A DNA stretch of 64,000 nucleotides from Cycas panzhihuaensis (GCA_023213395.1 CM041465.1:206033741-206097740); one strand, 5' to 3'. Shown: positions 10,871 to 22,717, counted from the first letter of the stretch. The notes: a model not told the origin generated them from the letters alone. A program made the numbers and translations.

Positions 10871-12370
10871 CTTTCAACCTAATTTTATCTCTTAGCATTT
10901 GAAACTTCTCTGTTGCAAGAGGCTTCGTCATGAGATCTGCAATTTGTTCTAACGAGGGACAATACTCTAAGCTGATTTCTTTATTGCTCACCTTTTTTCT
11001 TATGAAGTGATGGTGTACTTCTATATGTTTTGTTCTAGCATGCATAACTGAATTCTTGGTAAGCTTTATAGTGCTTTGGTTGTCACAGAATAAGACTGTT
11101 GCTTGGTTTTGTTTTTCTTCTACTTCAACAAGAAGTTGTCATAACCATATTGCTTTACATGTTGTTGTTACTGCAGCTTTGTACTTGGCTTCAGTTGATG
11201 AAAGTGCCAACGTGGGTTGCTTTTTACTACACCATGAAATGATTACTGATCCTAAGAAGAAACAATATCCGCGTGTAGACTTTCTTTGTTCCTTGTCGCC
11301 GACCCAATTTGAGTCACAATACCCTGTCAATTCTGTTGCTCCTTCACTGGAATAAATTAATTTAAGATCTTTTGTACCTTGTAGATATCTTAATATTCTT
11401 TTGGTAGCATTCTGGTGACATAATCTAGGTTCCTGCATGTACCTGGATACCATTCCCACTGAATATGAAATGTCTGGCTTGGTTGCTGTAAGATATATTA
11501 GGCTGCCAACCAGTTGTCTATACAAGATGGTATCTACAACTTGTTCCTCCTTTTTTGCTACTAAATTACAACTTGTTTCTATGGGTGTTGCACATGGATT
11601 ACAGTCTGCCATCTAGAACTTGATCAAAAGATCTTTTATGTATTTTCTTTGTGACAAGGCAATACAATTCTGATGTTGGTCTACTTCTATTCCCAGGTAG
11701 TAGTTTAGGAGCCCGAGATCTGTCATTTCATTTTTTTTTCTAGTTCCTTTTTAATGTTTTTGACAGATTCTTCATCATTTCCTGTGAGAATCATGCCATC
11801 TACGTAAACAACAATAATTGTTATTTGTCCATTCCTTTTCCTTGTGTATAGGCTAGAATCAGAGCTGCATTTTTGAAATTCGTTTTGACATAGGTGCTGA
11901 TCCAGTTTTGCATACTAGGCTAGGGGAGCTTGCTTCAACCGATATAAGGCCTTTTTAAGTTTACATACTAGATGTTCTTCTCCCTTTTTGACATACCCTT
12001 CTAGTTGAGACATGTAGACTTCCTCCTCTAGATCACCATTTAAAAAGGCACTTTTTACATCAAGTTGAAAGATTTTCTAATTGTTTAGCGCTGCCAAGGC
12101 GATAATTGTTCTTATAGTGCTCATTTTCGCTATGGGAGAAAATGTTTCTTCGAAATCAATACCGGTTGTTTGAGTGTATCCTTTTGTGACAAGTCTTGCC
12201 TTATACTTGTCTATTTTTCCACTAGCTCCTTCTTTGACTTTGTAGACCCATTTGCAATGTACTACAGGCTTGTTAGGAGGCAATTCCACCAGTTTCCATG
12301 TTTGATTTTTAATGATAGAATTCATTTCTAAGTTCATGGCTTCCTTCCATTTGGATGATTCTAGGCTTCA
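10857..12370 (-). pseudogene. Copia B reverse transcriptase and RNase H
   Basis: Read leftward from 12337. KPVVHCKWVYKVKEGASGKI and ATGIDFEETFSPIAKM-type sequence are followed by a damaged middle region (12075-11620) with frame breaks; the catalytic block, VVYVDGMIL-like at about 11800, has the second Asp replaced by Gly. Next are YRQLVGSLIYLTATKPDISYSVG (about 11530-11460), then CDSNWVGDKEQRKSTRGYCFF and LALSSTEAKYKAAV. The end is HARTKHIEVHHHFIRKK...IKH-stop at 10857. Stops at 12075, 11615 and 11140. The element encodes no working enzyme. Confidence 0.88.
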
Positions 12371-13305
12371 TGAAAGGACTAAGGCTCAACTTGACTAAGT
12401 AATGCTTTAGGCCTTTGGCCTTGTTTTGTGTTCAAGTATATTACCTTCTTCCTCGATTGTTTTGATTAGCCATTCGGGCAATTTGTTCTCTTTTCTTGTT
12501 GATTCTTCTGGCAGTTGTTCTGTAGATGTAGCGCCTTTCGTGTTTTCTTCTAATGAATCTGTAGGTGGCATTTCTTTTGTGGTGACTTCTGACTCTTCTT
12601 CTGCCTCTTCCTTTAAGATGACTTGGTGATTTGAACTCTCTCTGCCTTCTTCTATGATTTTCATTTGAGTTTGACTGTCTGTGTTGTCTATTTCATTGAA
12701 GACAACATCTCTGCTTACATATATCTTATTTGTCTTTGGGTCAATACACTTGTAAGCTTTTGAAGTTTTACTATAACCAATCATGATGCATTCTTTGCTT
12801 TTAGCATCAAGCTTGGATCTTCTTTTATCTGGAATATGAACAAAAACTTGACTACCAAATATTTTAAGGGAGCTAACGTCAGGTTTCTTACCTGTCCAGG
12901 CTTCTTCTGGAGTAATATTTTCTAATGCCTTTGTCAGACTTCTATTTATTAATAGTAGGCTATATTCACTGCTTCAGCCCAATATGTTTTTGGAATTTGT
13001 TTTCCATGGACCATGCTACGAGCCATTTTCATCAACGTTCGATTTTTCCTTTCAGCAACCCCATTTGATTGAGGTGTATATGTAGTTGTAATCTATCTAT
13101 GAATCCCATTTGTTTTGCAGTAATTCATGAACTCCTTGGACATATATTCCTCGCCTCTATCTGATCTGATACATTTTATTTTGTTATTAAATTCCAATTC
13201 CACTTCTGCCTTAAATTCTTTGAAGATTTCAAAGACTTCTGATTTATTATGAAGGAAGTATACCCACGTTTTCCGAGTGAAATCGTCAATGAAGGTGAGA
13301 AAGTA
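12371..13305 (-). pseudogene. Copia B integrase C-terminal part and linker
   Basis: Integrase core fragments lie at 13300-12840 (EFNNKIKCIRSDRGEEYM at about 13190-13140 in broken frames, then the [18 protein letters not shown] block near 13060). At 12784-12407 is the C-terminal motif IGYSKTSKAYKCIDPKTNKIYVSRDVVFNE, followed by an acidic Glu/Thr-rich linker (EEAEEESEVTTKE). The linker separates integrase from reverse transcriptase in this family. Confidence 0.82.
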
Positions 13306-13990
13306 TCAGCAACCATTTATCGACAAGGGTGTTAGCGGTCCACAGAGATTTGTATGAACTAATTCTAGCTTAGTTTGTGTTCTCCGTTTGCTGTCTTTAA
13401 AGGGTAGTCGATGTTGTTTACCGAATTGGCATCCTTTGCAGACAAGGTTATTGGATGAAATGTGTGGCAATCCATTTACCATACCAGTTCTTTCCATTAA
13501 TTTTAGCGTTTCCACTGGAAGATGTCCATACTTCAAATGCCACATTCTATTATTATCACTTACAGTAGTACAAGCTTTCATACCTAGGTTGGGCATTACA
13601 GGTTCTGACAGCAGACGATACAAATCATTACATCTTATGCCTTTTGCTATGATATCTCCATTGCTTTTCATATCCATAATGCAACAATACCCATCTTCAT
13701 CAAAAATAGTTCTCAGTCCCTTCTTACTGAGTTGCGAGACAGATAAGAGATTCATTTTGAGTTCAGGAACTAACAGAACATTGTCAATCGTTTTTACATT
13801 TCCTTGTAAATTAACAGCAATTGTGCCAACTCCTTTTATACTAAGTGGGTATTTATCACCTAGTTCAACTAATTTATCCACACTGCAGGGTTCAAGAGAT
13901 TCAAACCAATCTTCATGGTTGGTCATGTGTCGTGACGTTTCAGAATCAACGTACCACGTATCCCCTTCTTTTAATCCTGCTGATAGAGCT
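13306..13990 (-). pseudogene. Copia B protease end and GAG-pre-integrase domain
   Basis: The minus strand at 13955-13925 reads WYVDSETSRHMTNHEDWF. The protease active site D-S-G-A-S is changed to D-S-E-T-S, so the protease is dead. Downstream, LLVPELKMNLLSVSQLSKKGL and the zinc-binding pre-integrase block WHLKYGHLPVETLKLM...CKGCQFGKQHRLPF are well kept, running into the integrase start LELVHTNLCGPLTP. Confidence 0.88.
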
Positions 13991-14490
13991 GTAATAAAGG
14001 CTGTTTCCTCTTCTTCTTCTTTTGTCTGCTCTTTGCTGTAATTGCCAACTGGACGCTTCCCTCTTTGAATTTCAGCTCTCCTTTGTGGGCATTGGTGAGG
14101 ATAATGCCCGATTTAATTGCAGTGATAGCAAACGTTAAAGGCTTTGCATGAGCTGGCAAAGTGACCAGGCTTGCCACAACTGAAGCAGATTACGGGACTT
14201 GTGCTTCATCCTCGTCCTCTATTATCTTACCATCGTCCTCGAATTGGAGCTCTTGTTGCTGTAGCGCGTCCTCTTCCTCGAGCAATATGTCCTCTTCCAC
14301 GGGCTCCTAAATTTAATTTGGACGCAAAGGCTTTTTCTAGTTCTGACGTTTCTTCATAACGCTTATTTCTTTGTTCTTGTCTTAGTAAAAGACCTGTTAA
14401 CTCATCAAGTGTCATTTTATCAATTTGGCCATTATTTGTTATGGAGTTTATAGTGACATCGAAGGACTTTGGTCGTTTGTTTGTTACCAT
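13971..14490 (-). pseudogene. Copia B gag, 3' part
   Basis: Minus-strand MVTNKRPKSFDVTINSI begins at the C insertion site and continues the gag broken off at 24101. RGRGRAT repeats follow, and then a degenerate CCHC knuckle (CFSCGKPGHFASSC-like, 14195-14150). A stop lies within the knuckle region. The target duplication of C is in this gag codon series. Confidence 0.85.
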
Positions 14491-15043
14491 TGTTAAACCT
14501 TATGTTTACATATTAAGATTATGTACTTTAATTTTTATGTACTATGTGTACTTTTGTACTTTAGGGGTGACTTATCACTTAAGTTATAAAGTTCACACCC
14601 ACATTCTTTCTAGTGACACAACGTTGTCACTAAAGGGTCAAATGGACCCTCATGCATTTTTGCTCACATGAGAGCCCAAAAGGACACATGTCCTACATGC
14701 AAGGCATGTATCTTGGATGTTTGACACTTGTCAAACATCCAAGGCCTTAGGTCTCTCATTTCACTCTATATAATGAGACCTCTCCTCATTGTCTCATAAG
14801 AGAGTTGGAGCTGTATTGTTATGCTGTTAGTTTGCTAATCAAATTGTCATTCTTTGGAGGTTGGACCAATTCTAACTCCACATATTGGGTATCATTTTCT
14901 CTTGCTCCTTCATTTGTGCTTTGTCTCTTTACTCTCTATTTTCCTTGAGATTATTATACTTGTTTGTATTTCAGCAACTAGAACTAGAGTGATCCTAGTT
15001 TCTAGATCTTGGGACTGTTGAGGCCATCTAGCCTCTTTTCACA
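14491..15043 (+). repeat. 5' LTR of copia C
   Basis: TGTTAAACCTTATG...CTCTTTTCACA. It starts directly after ACCAT and ends directly before the primer binding site. Confidence 0.97.
14767..14773 (+). promoter_or_regulatory. TATA box in the C LTR
   Basis: TATATAA in the context CACTCTATATAATGAGACC, conserved at 23823-23829 in the 3' LTR. This is a plausible promoter for the element transcript. The start site is not determined. Confidence 0.6.
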
Positions 15044-15060
15044 TTTGGTATTAGTGCAAG
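15044..15060 (+). promoter_or_regulatory. Primer binding site of copia C
   Basis: TTTGGTATTAGTGCAAG lies directly after the LTR. It is an altered form of the TGGTATCAGAGC initiator-Met tRNA primer site. Confidence 0.75.
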
Positions 15061-15525
15061 AGGAGACTAGCTCCCTCTGCTCGCTCGGTTTTGCTCAAGG
15101 AGATTTGGAGAAAGCCTACAAACACTTGGTGACGACCTTCGCACTTCGAAGGCGATCCAAGGTTTGTTTGAAGATTTTTTTTTGCAGGTTCAAGCTTTTG
15201 GAGATACATTTGCAGGCTGGAGCAAGTACATTTCAGATATGAAATTTTTTTTAGACAAAGGGCTTGTTGGGTACAACACAGATTGCTGTTACAAACAGTG
15301 ATTTATTTAAAAAAAAAAACTATTTTGTTGATATTTGCACTCAGATCTACAATTAAAAGTTGGTTTAAGCTCAGATCTGTTGTTCTTTTAGCACTAAGAA
15401 CTCATTTTCTATTGATTTAACTTGTACCTGGCTGGGAAATTGAGAATCCACTGTTTGCAAGTGGAAAATTTAAAGCTTTTTTTTTGTACTAGCAGATCTT
15501 ATAGCTAAGTTCAAGTTACTCTGAG

Positions 15526-16731
15526 CTAATCTCTGACGGTATGAGCTAATCTCTGACGGTACTGAGTATTTCTCAGACCATTTCGTTGAAGAACAATAGA
15601 ATCATTTCTGACATGTTCCTTCATGCCTTGGTCAGCTGGAGCTTTGTCACTTGCTGGTATCTTAGACTGTAGAGTCTGATCATCTTGAGATGCCAAGACT
15701 CCTTTTGTGTTTGTATGATTTTCCCTTGCAGCAGCAGGTATATCCTGTGATTCTTTTGCCAGCCTTTCGTTGCTTACCTTTATTGTAGAGTCTAATCTAT
15801 GTGGCAGAGTATTTATGGTTGGTTGCTGATGACATATTAAGACTTCATCTGCAGTTGCAACATTTTGCAGTACAACTTCCTCAAGCACCTTTGTCGGTTT
15901 GCATCCCTGTTGAATTATTTCACCTACATTCATTGCGACTCTTGTCGATACATAGCTTGAGCCGATTCTTTGCATCTCTGTTTCAAAACTTTCACAAGTT
16001 GCTGCAATCTTTGTTCTCGTTGTGGTTTGCATAGCCATGATACTTAGTGACACCTTCTTTCCAGTGATTTCTAGTGCTGTCAAACATCCAATTTCTAATC
16101 GCTTTTTAGTCTTTGTTGCATCGGTTTGATTTACGGTCAGTGCAAGAGCAAACTTAACTTTCTGTAAGACATCTAGTGTGTCTGTCATAATCTCCTGCTG
16201 ATATTCTGCAACTTCACTGTGCAAAAGGGGTAACAAACCTAATTCATGGGATACAATAGAACTATCTGCATATTGTAATGTGATGTACTGAGGCAATGTT
16301 ACAGCTGCAATCTGAGTAGCATTTGCTTTCTGTTCCAGCAAGTATTGTATCAGCTTTTCCTTCAAACGCATTAGTAACTCGGACAGTAAGTTTTCAGGCT
16401 AGAGTACATTGTTTTCATGTGCTAGCACTAGGCTACCATAATCGAACACAAGTGATTACATTACATTACGAAAATCGCAGTCCTCTAGTAATTCTTCTCT
16501 GACAAGTGTAAAAGTCTCAGAACTCGCTGGTATTCCATTGCCTTCCACCGCCGAGACAAGTCGAATCTGCCATTTCAAGTCCATTCTAACCTAATTGATG
16601 CCTTGGCTTGCGGGATGATGTAGTGTCTGCTTTGTCATCCACTCGATGTCGGGATAGCCCATACTCGCCATTAGACGGTTACGGTTCTCTGCTTTTATGA
16701 AGTCTATGCTGCTAAATTCAAGTGAAGTCAT
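15526..16731 (-). pseudogene. Antisense gene-like frame in the C leader, unrecognised
   Basis: A single minus-strand frame of 402 codons starts at ATG 16731 (MTSLEFSSIDFIKAENRNRL), with only three internal stops, in the last third of its N-terminal 120 codons. The distal 281 codons (16371-15526) are fully open. The sequence looks like a soluble, mostly helical protein: RLVSAVEGNGIPASSETF, LVFDYGSLVLAHENN and NLLSELLMRLKEKLIQYLL, with a charged hydrophilic C-terminus. It has no retrotransposon motif. I do not recognise the family. It is transcribed opposite to the element, so a captured host gene fragment is the likeliest reading. Plus-strand 16768-17136 is also open and may be part of the same capture. 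Confidence 0.5.
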
Positions 16732-18163
16732 GCTATGACTTTTATGAGTCAATTACATTGAAAGGAAGTGGCATCACACTCATCAGCGAGCTGGCATCGC
16801 CAAACTGAAAACCATCCTTTCCTAAAGGTTATCTTCCCTTTTCAAGAATCAAATTGGTCATCAAAATCATTTGGAACAAAGATCCAGAAGGCTCCACTAG
16901 GGGCATTCAAATCCGAAACACTTGAGCAACAGAAAGAGTTCTTACCAGGTTTGAAAGAGTCTCCTTTCACAAATAATTTGTGGGTTATATCGAGGATATT
17001 GACTCAGATTCACATCGCCCTGCTCCAACCGCAAATACGTAACTCAGCTTTCAATTCACAACCAGAGAGTAGCACAGGTCAAACAACATATCTTACAGCA
17101 TTTTCCTTATGGAGCTTCTGGGTTCCTAGTCATTGACCAGCGATCAAACTCTCCCTTCTGCAAGCTTGTCATTGTATCAGCCTGAGAAACGTTTTTACTA
17201 TTAACATGTTCTTTGACTATTCTGGGAATATCCAGCAATCATCATCGTCCATGTTTCGGTGAGACATTTTTTGTCAGCCTATGTTTGTTTTGGCTCTTAA
17301 AAGTTTTTAACACTTAGTTATTTTTTGAACAAGTGTTAATTGACTTTAAGTGAAGTGATTTCAAATGTTTTTCATATCAAAAAGTGATATGTATCACTAA
17401 TTTTTTAAACACTTTTAAGGCACCTTGCATGGTGACCTAATAATTCTTAGTCTCAAAGAGGGTTCAAAACACTTTGTACTTAATAAAAATCACTTCTTCT
17501 TTTGATCGTTGGGACTAATTTAAAGTCCCAACACTTGGTGCTTGATGTCCATTTTCATGCAAGTGGTTCTCTTACCTTCACTTTTTCAGCATTAAAAGGA
17601 ACCCACTTGTATCTTCATCACAAGTTTTGCATTACTTCTTTTCATTACTTAAGCCTTTTTTTTCAAAAAGTACTTTGCAAAACTTATTGTAATCAAGCAT
17701 TTGGTTTCTTACTTGGATCAACAAAGCACTACATTTTTCATTAAAGTGCTCATTGTAAAAACACTACTAGTGTTCATATTGATGTACTTACATTACTTCC
17801 TCTTGAAGCCTCTTTTCATTGTAAAGCTAATCAAAGCATTTTCATAAGTACATTTTCCAAGCAAAAAGAAATCTAAGTTCTCTTAAAATTTGCTAAAAAG
17901 TGACTTAAAATCTATTGGAGAGGCCCGAAAAAGGTTCAAACCTTGCCTCTAAATTAACCTTAAGCTTAGTGCATTCCCTAGGGGACCAACCGACTGTACG
18001 GTCATTGCACGACAATTAAGGTTGTTTGAGGGAAAGGAGGTTCGAAAAGGGTGTTATTGGGGCTATGAATCCCAGGGAAAGCATGGTACGTCCATGCAGA
18101 TCAACCCTACCTGCCTTGTCCTAGATTTAACTTGGCCAACTATTGGATCTCTTCTATAGATCA

Positions 18164-18238
18164 GAGTTGGACCAACTCCATAGCCTAGTCCTCCACCCCT
18201 CATCATTCCATTCAGTTGTTGGATCTTCTAGTAAGATC
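18164..18238 (+). promoter_or_regulatory. Conserved leader hairpins upstream of C gag
   Basis: Two short inverted repeats: GAGTTGGACCAACTC (18164-18178) and GATCTTCTAGTAAGATC (18222-18238, six-base stem and five-base loop). Both recur in the leader of E on the minus strand: GTTGGACCAAC at 60486-60476 and the identical 17-mer at 60430-60414. Each 17-mer ends about 95-100 bases before its gag ATG. Packaging or dimerisation is a guess. Confidence 0.55.
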
Positions 18239-18332
18239 AGGACTGTTGGTTTCGTTAGAAGGTGGAACTTAAGCGACAAAAGCTTCGAGTTTCCAGGTTA
18301 CCTGCTAGCTTCAAGCTTTTATAAACTGAAAC

Positions 18333-19330
18333 ATGGCTGCCATAAACATGCTAAATGCATGCACCATTCAGTTAACAGAACAAGATAATTATCAAGAATG
18401 GAAGAGACTCACTCAAAACTTGCTAATCATGAACGAATTTTGGAGTTATGTTTCTGGGAGATTACCTCGACCAGCACCTGTTATCAATGGCGATGTCACT
18501 GTGGAACCTGATGATGCTTTACTTGCTGCTTGGGAAGCCAAAGATGAAATCGCTTTGGCATTCCTTCACATGATTGTTGATGTGCATGTAGATCAGAATA
18601 TTGCTTGTGCTAAAACTTCTAAGGAAGCTTGGGACACTTTGTCCTCATTGTATGAAAGGCGAGATCAAACTCGCATTTTAATGGTTAAGGCAAAATTGTA
18701 TTCTGTTAAGTTTGTCAAGCCCATGTCGGCTTTCCTTTCCTCCATCAAGGAGGTATGTAATGAATCAATACACTTGGTAGTCCAGCTACAAGGGATGAAT
18801 TGATCACTCCCATCACCAAAGCCTTATCCAAGGACTACAATGGCTTCATTTCGTCTACTACAAGAGATGGTTCTCTCAAAATTATGACATTCAACAAATT
18901 TGAAAGTCTGCTACTTCAAGAAGAACAAATCTACACTAAGGATAATGAGGAGGAACCATCTACATCAGGTACATTCATGGCCAATTCAAAGGCCAAACAG
19001 CAACCCAATCCTGCACTTTCAAAGCAGTTTGGGAACATGAACATTGGGTCTTCAAGGACCAATGTTGTATGTCATTATTGTGGCAAACCTGGCCACATAG
19101 CACCTGATTGTCGGAAAAAGCAAACAGATGTACGTCATCGGCCAGCCCACGCCATCCGAATCGGCATATCGTCAAAGGCTAACAGAAATTACGCCAAGCT
19201 GCCAGCGGTTTCAAAGAGTAACAAGAAGAAGAAGAACCCCTCGACCAAATCGAGGTGCCTATCGAGGAGGTCAAAGAGGAAGGGGTTTCAGAGGTGGCAA
19301 TCAGCCACTTTAATCGGTTGCAGATGAAGA
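18333..19330 (+). pseudogene. Copia C gag
   Basis: ATG at 18333 gives MAAINMLNACTIQLTEQDNY, the usual start of this gag type. UBN2-domain sequence follows (WEAKDEIALAFLHMIVD, SKEAWDTLSSLYERRDQT, KLYSVKFVKPMSAFLSSIKEV). A frameshift at about 18770-18800 moves to the second piece (18800-19327), which carries FNKFESLLLQEEQI and the CCHC knuckle CHYCGKPGHIAPDC (about 19070-19112). A second frame change after the knuckle disrupts the Arg/Gly-rich tail. The product is the capsid/nucleocapsid protein, and this copy cannot make it whole. Confidence 0.92.
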
Positions 19331-19835
19331 CAAACTATTTTGTGCATATCAAACATCCAAGGTTGATGAAACTTGGATTATTGATTCTGGAGCTTCACAA
19401 CACATGCCTGGAAGTGAAGAGCTCCTCACCAACATCAAGGAAGGCAAAGGTCAATCAGTGACCTTTGGGAATAATCAATCTGTCAAAATTTTAGGAGTAG
19501 GCACAATAACTCCATTTTCTTCTTCATCAAATCCTTCCTCCACATTTCCCGATGGCAATGCCTATTTAATACCTTCAATGGACAAAAACTTACTATCTGT
19601 TAGCAAGTTGGACAAGCAACATATGAGTGTATTATTTAGAAACGGGAAATGTGTAATTAGTGACAAAGAAGACCAAGTAGTAGCTGTTGGCTATGAGGAT
19701 CAAGGCCTCTACAAGTTGGATACAAATAATATAACACTTGATTCTGCTTACTCTGGTTCCATTGTCACTCCTTACTTGTCCAAGATGCAACTTTGGCATC
19801 AACGTCTAGGCCATTTGAGCTTAGACAATTTGTGA
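19331..19835 (+). pseudogene. Copia C protease and start of pre-integrase
   Basis: At 19356 the frame reads VDETWIIDSGASQHMPGSEE, an intact aspartic protease active site (D-S-G-A-S). YLIPSMDKNLLSVSKLDKQHMSVLF and the pre-integrase histidines LWHQRLGHLSLDNL follow. A TGA at 19833-19835 ends it exactly at the left edge of the tandem duplication, replacing the residues that should lead into the Cys pair of the zinc region. Confidence 0.9.
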
Positions 19836-20880
19836 AGCGTGCATTATGGGAACTCAACATCGCTTGCCTTTCCCTAAAGGCAAAGCGTGGCGTGCATCAC
19901 ATCCTTTGCAGTTGGTACATTCGGATTTGTGCGGACCTATGACCACAACATCTTTTGGAGGAGCTTTGTATTACATCTCCTTCATTGATGACTTTTCTCA
20001 CAAAGTCTGGGTCTATTTCATCAAACACAAATCTGAAGCATTTTTCAAGTTCAAAGAATTCAAGTTTGAAGTGGAAAATGAGTCTGGCTACTCAATCAAA
20101 ACATTCAGGATAGACAATGGAGGTGAATTTACATCAAATGAATTCACACGATACTACAAGGATAACGGCATTCGGAGACAACTAACTATACCTCACACTC
20201 CTCAACAAAATGGAGTCTCCGAACGAATGAACAGAACTTTGGCCAATAAAGCCAAAGCTATGATGCATGCATAAGGACTCACTCGAGCCATCAAGCGTAC
20301 ATTTCACATAATCGCCTATGTGGCCAATCGCAGCCCTACTACAAAAGCCACCAACATGACACCCGAGGAGGCATGGTCCGCAAAAGCCTACTGTCAGCCA
20401 ATTGAGGACTTTTGGGTGCACTGCTTATATGCACATTCCCGATCAACAAAGGAAGAAATTAGACAAGCATAGTCTAAAATGCATCTTTGTAGGTTATGCC
20501 ATTCACAACAAAGCCTACAAGTTGTATGATCCTATAGGGAAGAAAATGCATCTCTCAAGAGATGCCATCTTTGTTGAAGAAGATCACAAGGAGGTGCAAA
20601 CAGCATCCATACAACCTCCCGTTGACAAAGGCAAGAAGATTGTTGAGGCCTTCCTTCCCTCTCAATCCTCTACACCATGTTCATCATCTGCACCAGCTGG
20701 ACCGTCTACTTCAACTGAATTTGTTCCACTTGATCCAAGCACATCTTCTGTTGACCAACCACTTATACCAGAAGATCTTGAGGTTCAAGTAACTTGAATT
20801 CAAAAGTTACCCAAATGGTACACACAAACAGTTCAGGACGGTCACATCATTGAAGGAAAACGTCCATCTAAATATCGGCA
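19831..20880 (+). pseudogene. Copia C integrase, first copy of tandem duplication
   Basis: Begins GAAGCGTGCATTATGGG and encodes CxxC-type pre-integrase end, then the integrase core: LVHSDLCGPMTTTSFGG, ISFIDDFSHKVWVYF, RIDNGGEFTSNEF, PHTPQQNGVSERMNRT. The D, D and E catalytic blocks are present. It is stopped after KAMMHA (20274). The C-terminal motif (KCIFVGYAIHNKAYKLYDP) and the Pro/Ser linker follow in another frame (20402-20797). The copy ends at AAATATCGGCA (20880) and the unit starts again at 20916. Confidence 0.93.
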
Positions 20881-20915
20881 TCATTGAAGGAAAACGTCCA
20901 TCTAAATATCGTCCA

Positions 20916-21957
20916 TGTGAAGCGTGCATTATGGGAACTCAACATCGCTTGCCTTTCCCTAAAGGCAAAGCGTGGCGTGCATCACATCCTTTGCAGTTGG
21001 TACATTTGGATTTGTGCGGACCTATGACCACAACATCTTTTGGAGGAGCTTTGTATTACATCTCCTTCATTGATGACTTTTCTCACAAAGTCTGGGTCTA
21101 TTTCATCAAACACAAATCTGAAGCATTTTTCAAGTTCAAAGAATTCAAGTTTGAAGTGGAAAATGAGTCTGGCTACTCAATCAAAACATTCAGGATAGAC
21201 AATGGAGGTGAATTTACATCAAATGAATTCACACGATACTACAAGGATAACGACATTCGGAGACAACTAACTATACCTCACACTCCTCAACAAAATGGAG
21301 TCTCCGAACGAATGTAACTTTGGCCAATAAATCCAAAGCTATGATGCATGCACAAGGACTCACTCGAGCCATCAAGTAAGCATTTCACATAATCGCCTAT
21401 GTGGCCAATCGCATTCTACTACAATCACCAACATGACACTTGAGGAGGCATGGTCCGCAAAAGCCTCTTGTCAGCCAATTGAGGACTTTTGGGTGCACTG
21501 CTTATATGCACATTCCCGATCAACAAAGGAAGAAATTAGACAAGCATAGTCTAAAATGCATCTTTGTAGGTTATGCCATTCACAACAAAGCCTACAAGTT
21601 GTATGATCCTATAGGGAAGAAAATGCATCTCTTAAGAGATGCCATCTTTGTTGAAGAAGATCACAAGGAGGTGCAAACAACATCCATACAACCTCCCGTT
21701 GACAAAGGCAAGAAGATTGTTGAGGCCTTCCTTCCCTCTCAATCCTCTACACCATGTTCATCATCTACACCAGCTGGACCGTCTACTTCAACTGAATTTG
21801 TTCCACTTGATCCAAGCACATCTTCTGTTGACCAACCACTTATACCAGAAGATCTTGAGGTTCAAGTAACTTCAATTCAAAAGTTACCCAAATGGTACAC
21901 ACAAACAGTTCAGGACGGTCACATCATTGAAGGAAAACGTCCATCTAAATATCGGCA
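20916..21957 (+). pseudogene. Copia C integrase, second copy of tandem duplication
   Basis: A near-identical repeat of 19831-20880. Its own changes include a 10-base deletion replacing the MNRT codons, giving a stop after SERM (21317), and Gly to Asp in KDNDIRRQ. From 21440 its C-terminal part is open and runs straight into reverse transcriptase. The junction at 20847-20912 also holds a direct repeat of about 31 bases (TCATTGAAGGAAAACGTCCA and following bases). Confidence 0.93.
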
Positions 21958-22717
21958 GCAAACCAATTATGCACTTATGGCTGAAGTGCTTTGTGTTGAT
22001 GAGCCTTCCACTTTTGAGGAGGCTTCTAAAAATGAAAATTGGAAGGCTACCATGGATGAAGAAATCCATTCTATTGAAAAGAATGGAACTTGGAATTTGG
22101 TTGAATTGCCTAAACACAAACAAGCAATCAGTTGCAAATGGGTCTACAAGACCAAATTCCATTCTGATGGTTCACTTAAAAGGCAGAAGGCTCACCTTGT
22201 AGCAAAAGGATTTAAACAAAAAGAAGGCATAGACTATGAAGAAACTTTTGCACCAGTAGCGAATATGAACATTATCAGACTCATTTTGGCCTTAGTTGCT
22301 CAATGCAAATGGCCTGTTTATCAGATGGACGTGAAGAGCGCCTTTCTTAATGGCGATCTTCAGGAGGAGGTGTATTTGGAGCAACCTCCCAGATACAAAG
22401 TACAAGGCAAGGAGCACTTTGTATATCGCCTAAAAAAGGCGTTATATGGCTTGAAGCAAGCTCCAAGGGCATGGTACTCGAAGATCGATGATTACTTCTT
22501 GAGACATGGGTTTCATCGATCTACTTCAGATCCTAATTTGTATATAAAAAATGAAACGAACCATGTAATTTTTGTTGCCTTGTATGTAGATGACTTAGTG
22601 ATCACTGGTAGTGACACTAACATGATTCACATTCTCCAAGATGATTTGAAGAGAAGTTTCGAGATGACAGATCTTGGACTTCTCCATTATTTTTTAGGCT
22701 TTGTGATATGGCAATAG
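21958..22717 (+). pseudogene. Copia C reverse transcriptase
   Basis: Open in frame with the preceding linker (the open stretch is 21440-22717, 425 codons). Motifs in order: [72 protein letters not shown], catalytic LYVDDLVITGSD, and FEMTDLGLLHYFLGF. It ends at TAG 22715-22717 soon after the last motif. This is the best preserved polymerase domain in the window. Confidence 0.94.

Larger units (their letters stand above)
15061..18332 (+). other. Long leader of copia C
   Basis: 3.3 kb between the primer site and the gag start with no sense-strand gene I can support. It contains the antisense frame at 15526-16731, an AT-rich stretch (17250-17940), and from about 17940 a block homologous to the leader of element E (60316-60686). 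A 20 bp unit is tandemly doubled at 15524-15562. Confidence 0.8.

Noticed and set aside
13388-14041. 217-codon plus-strand open frame
   Set aside because: Antisense shadow of the protease and pre-integrase region of copia B.
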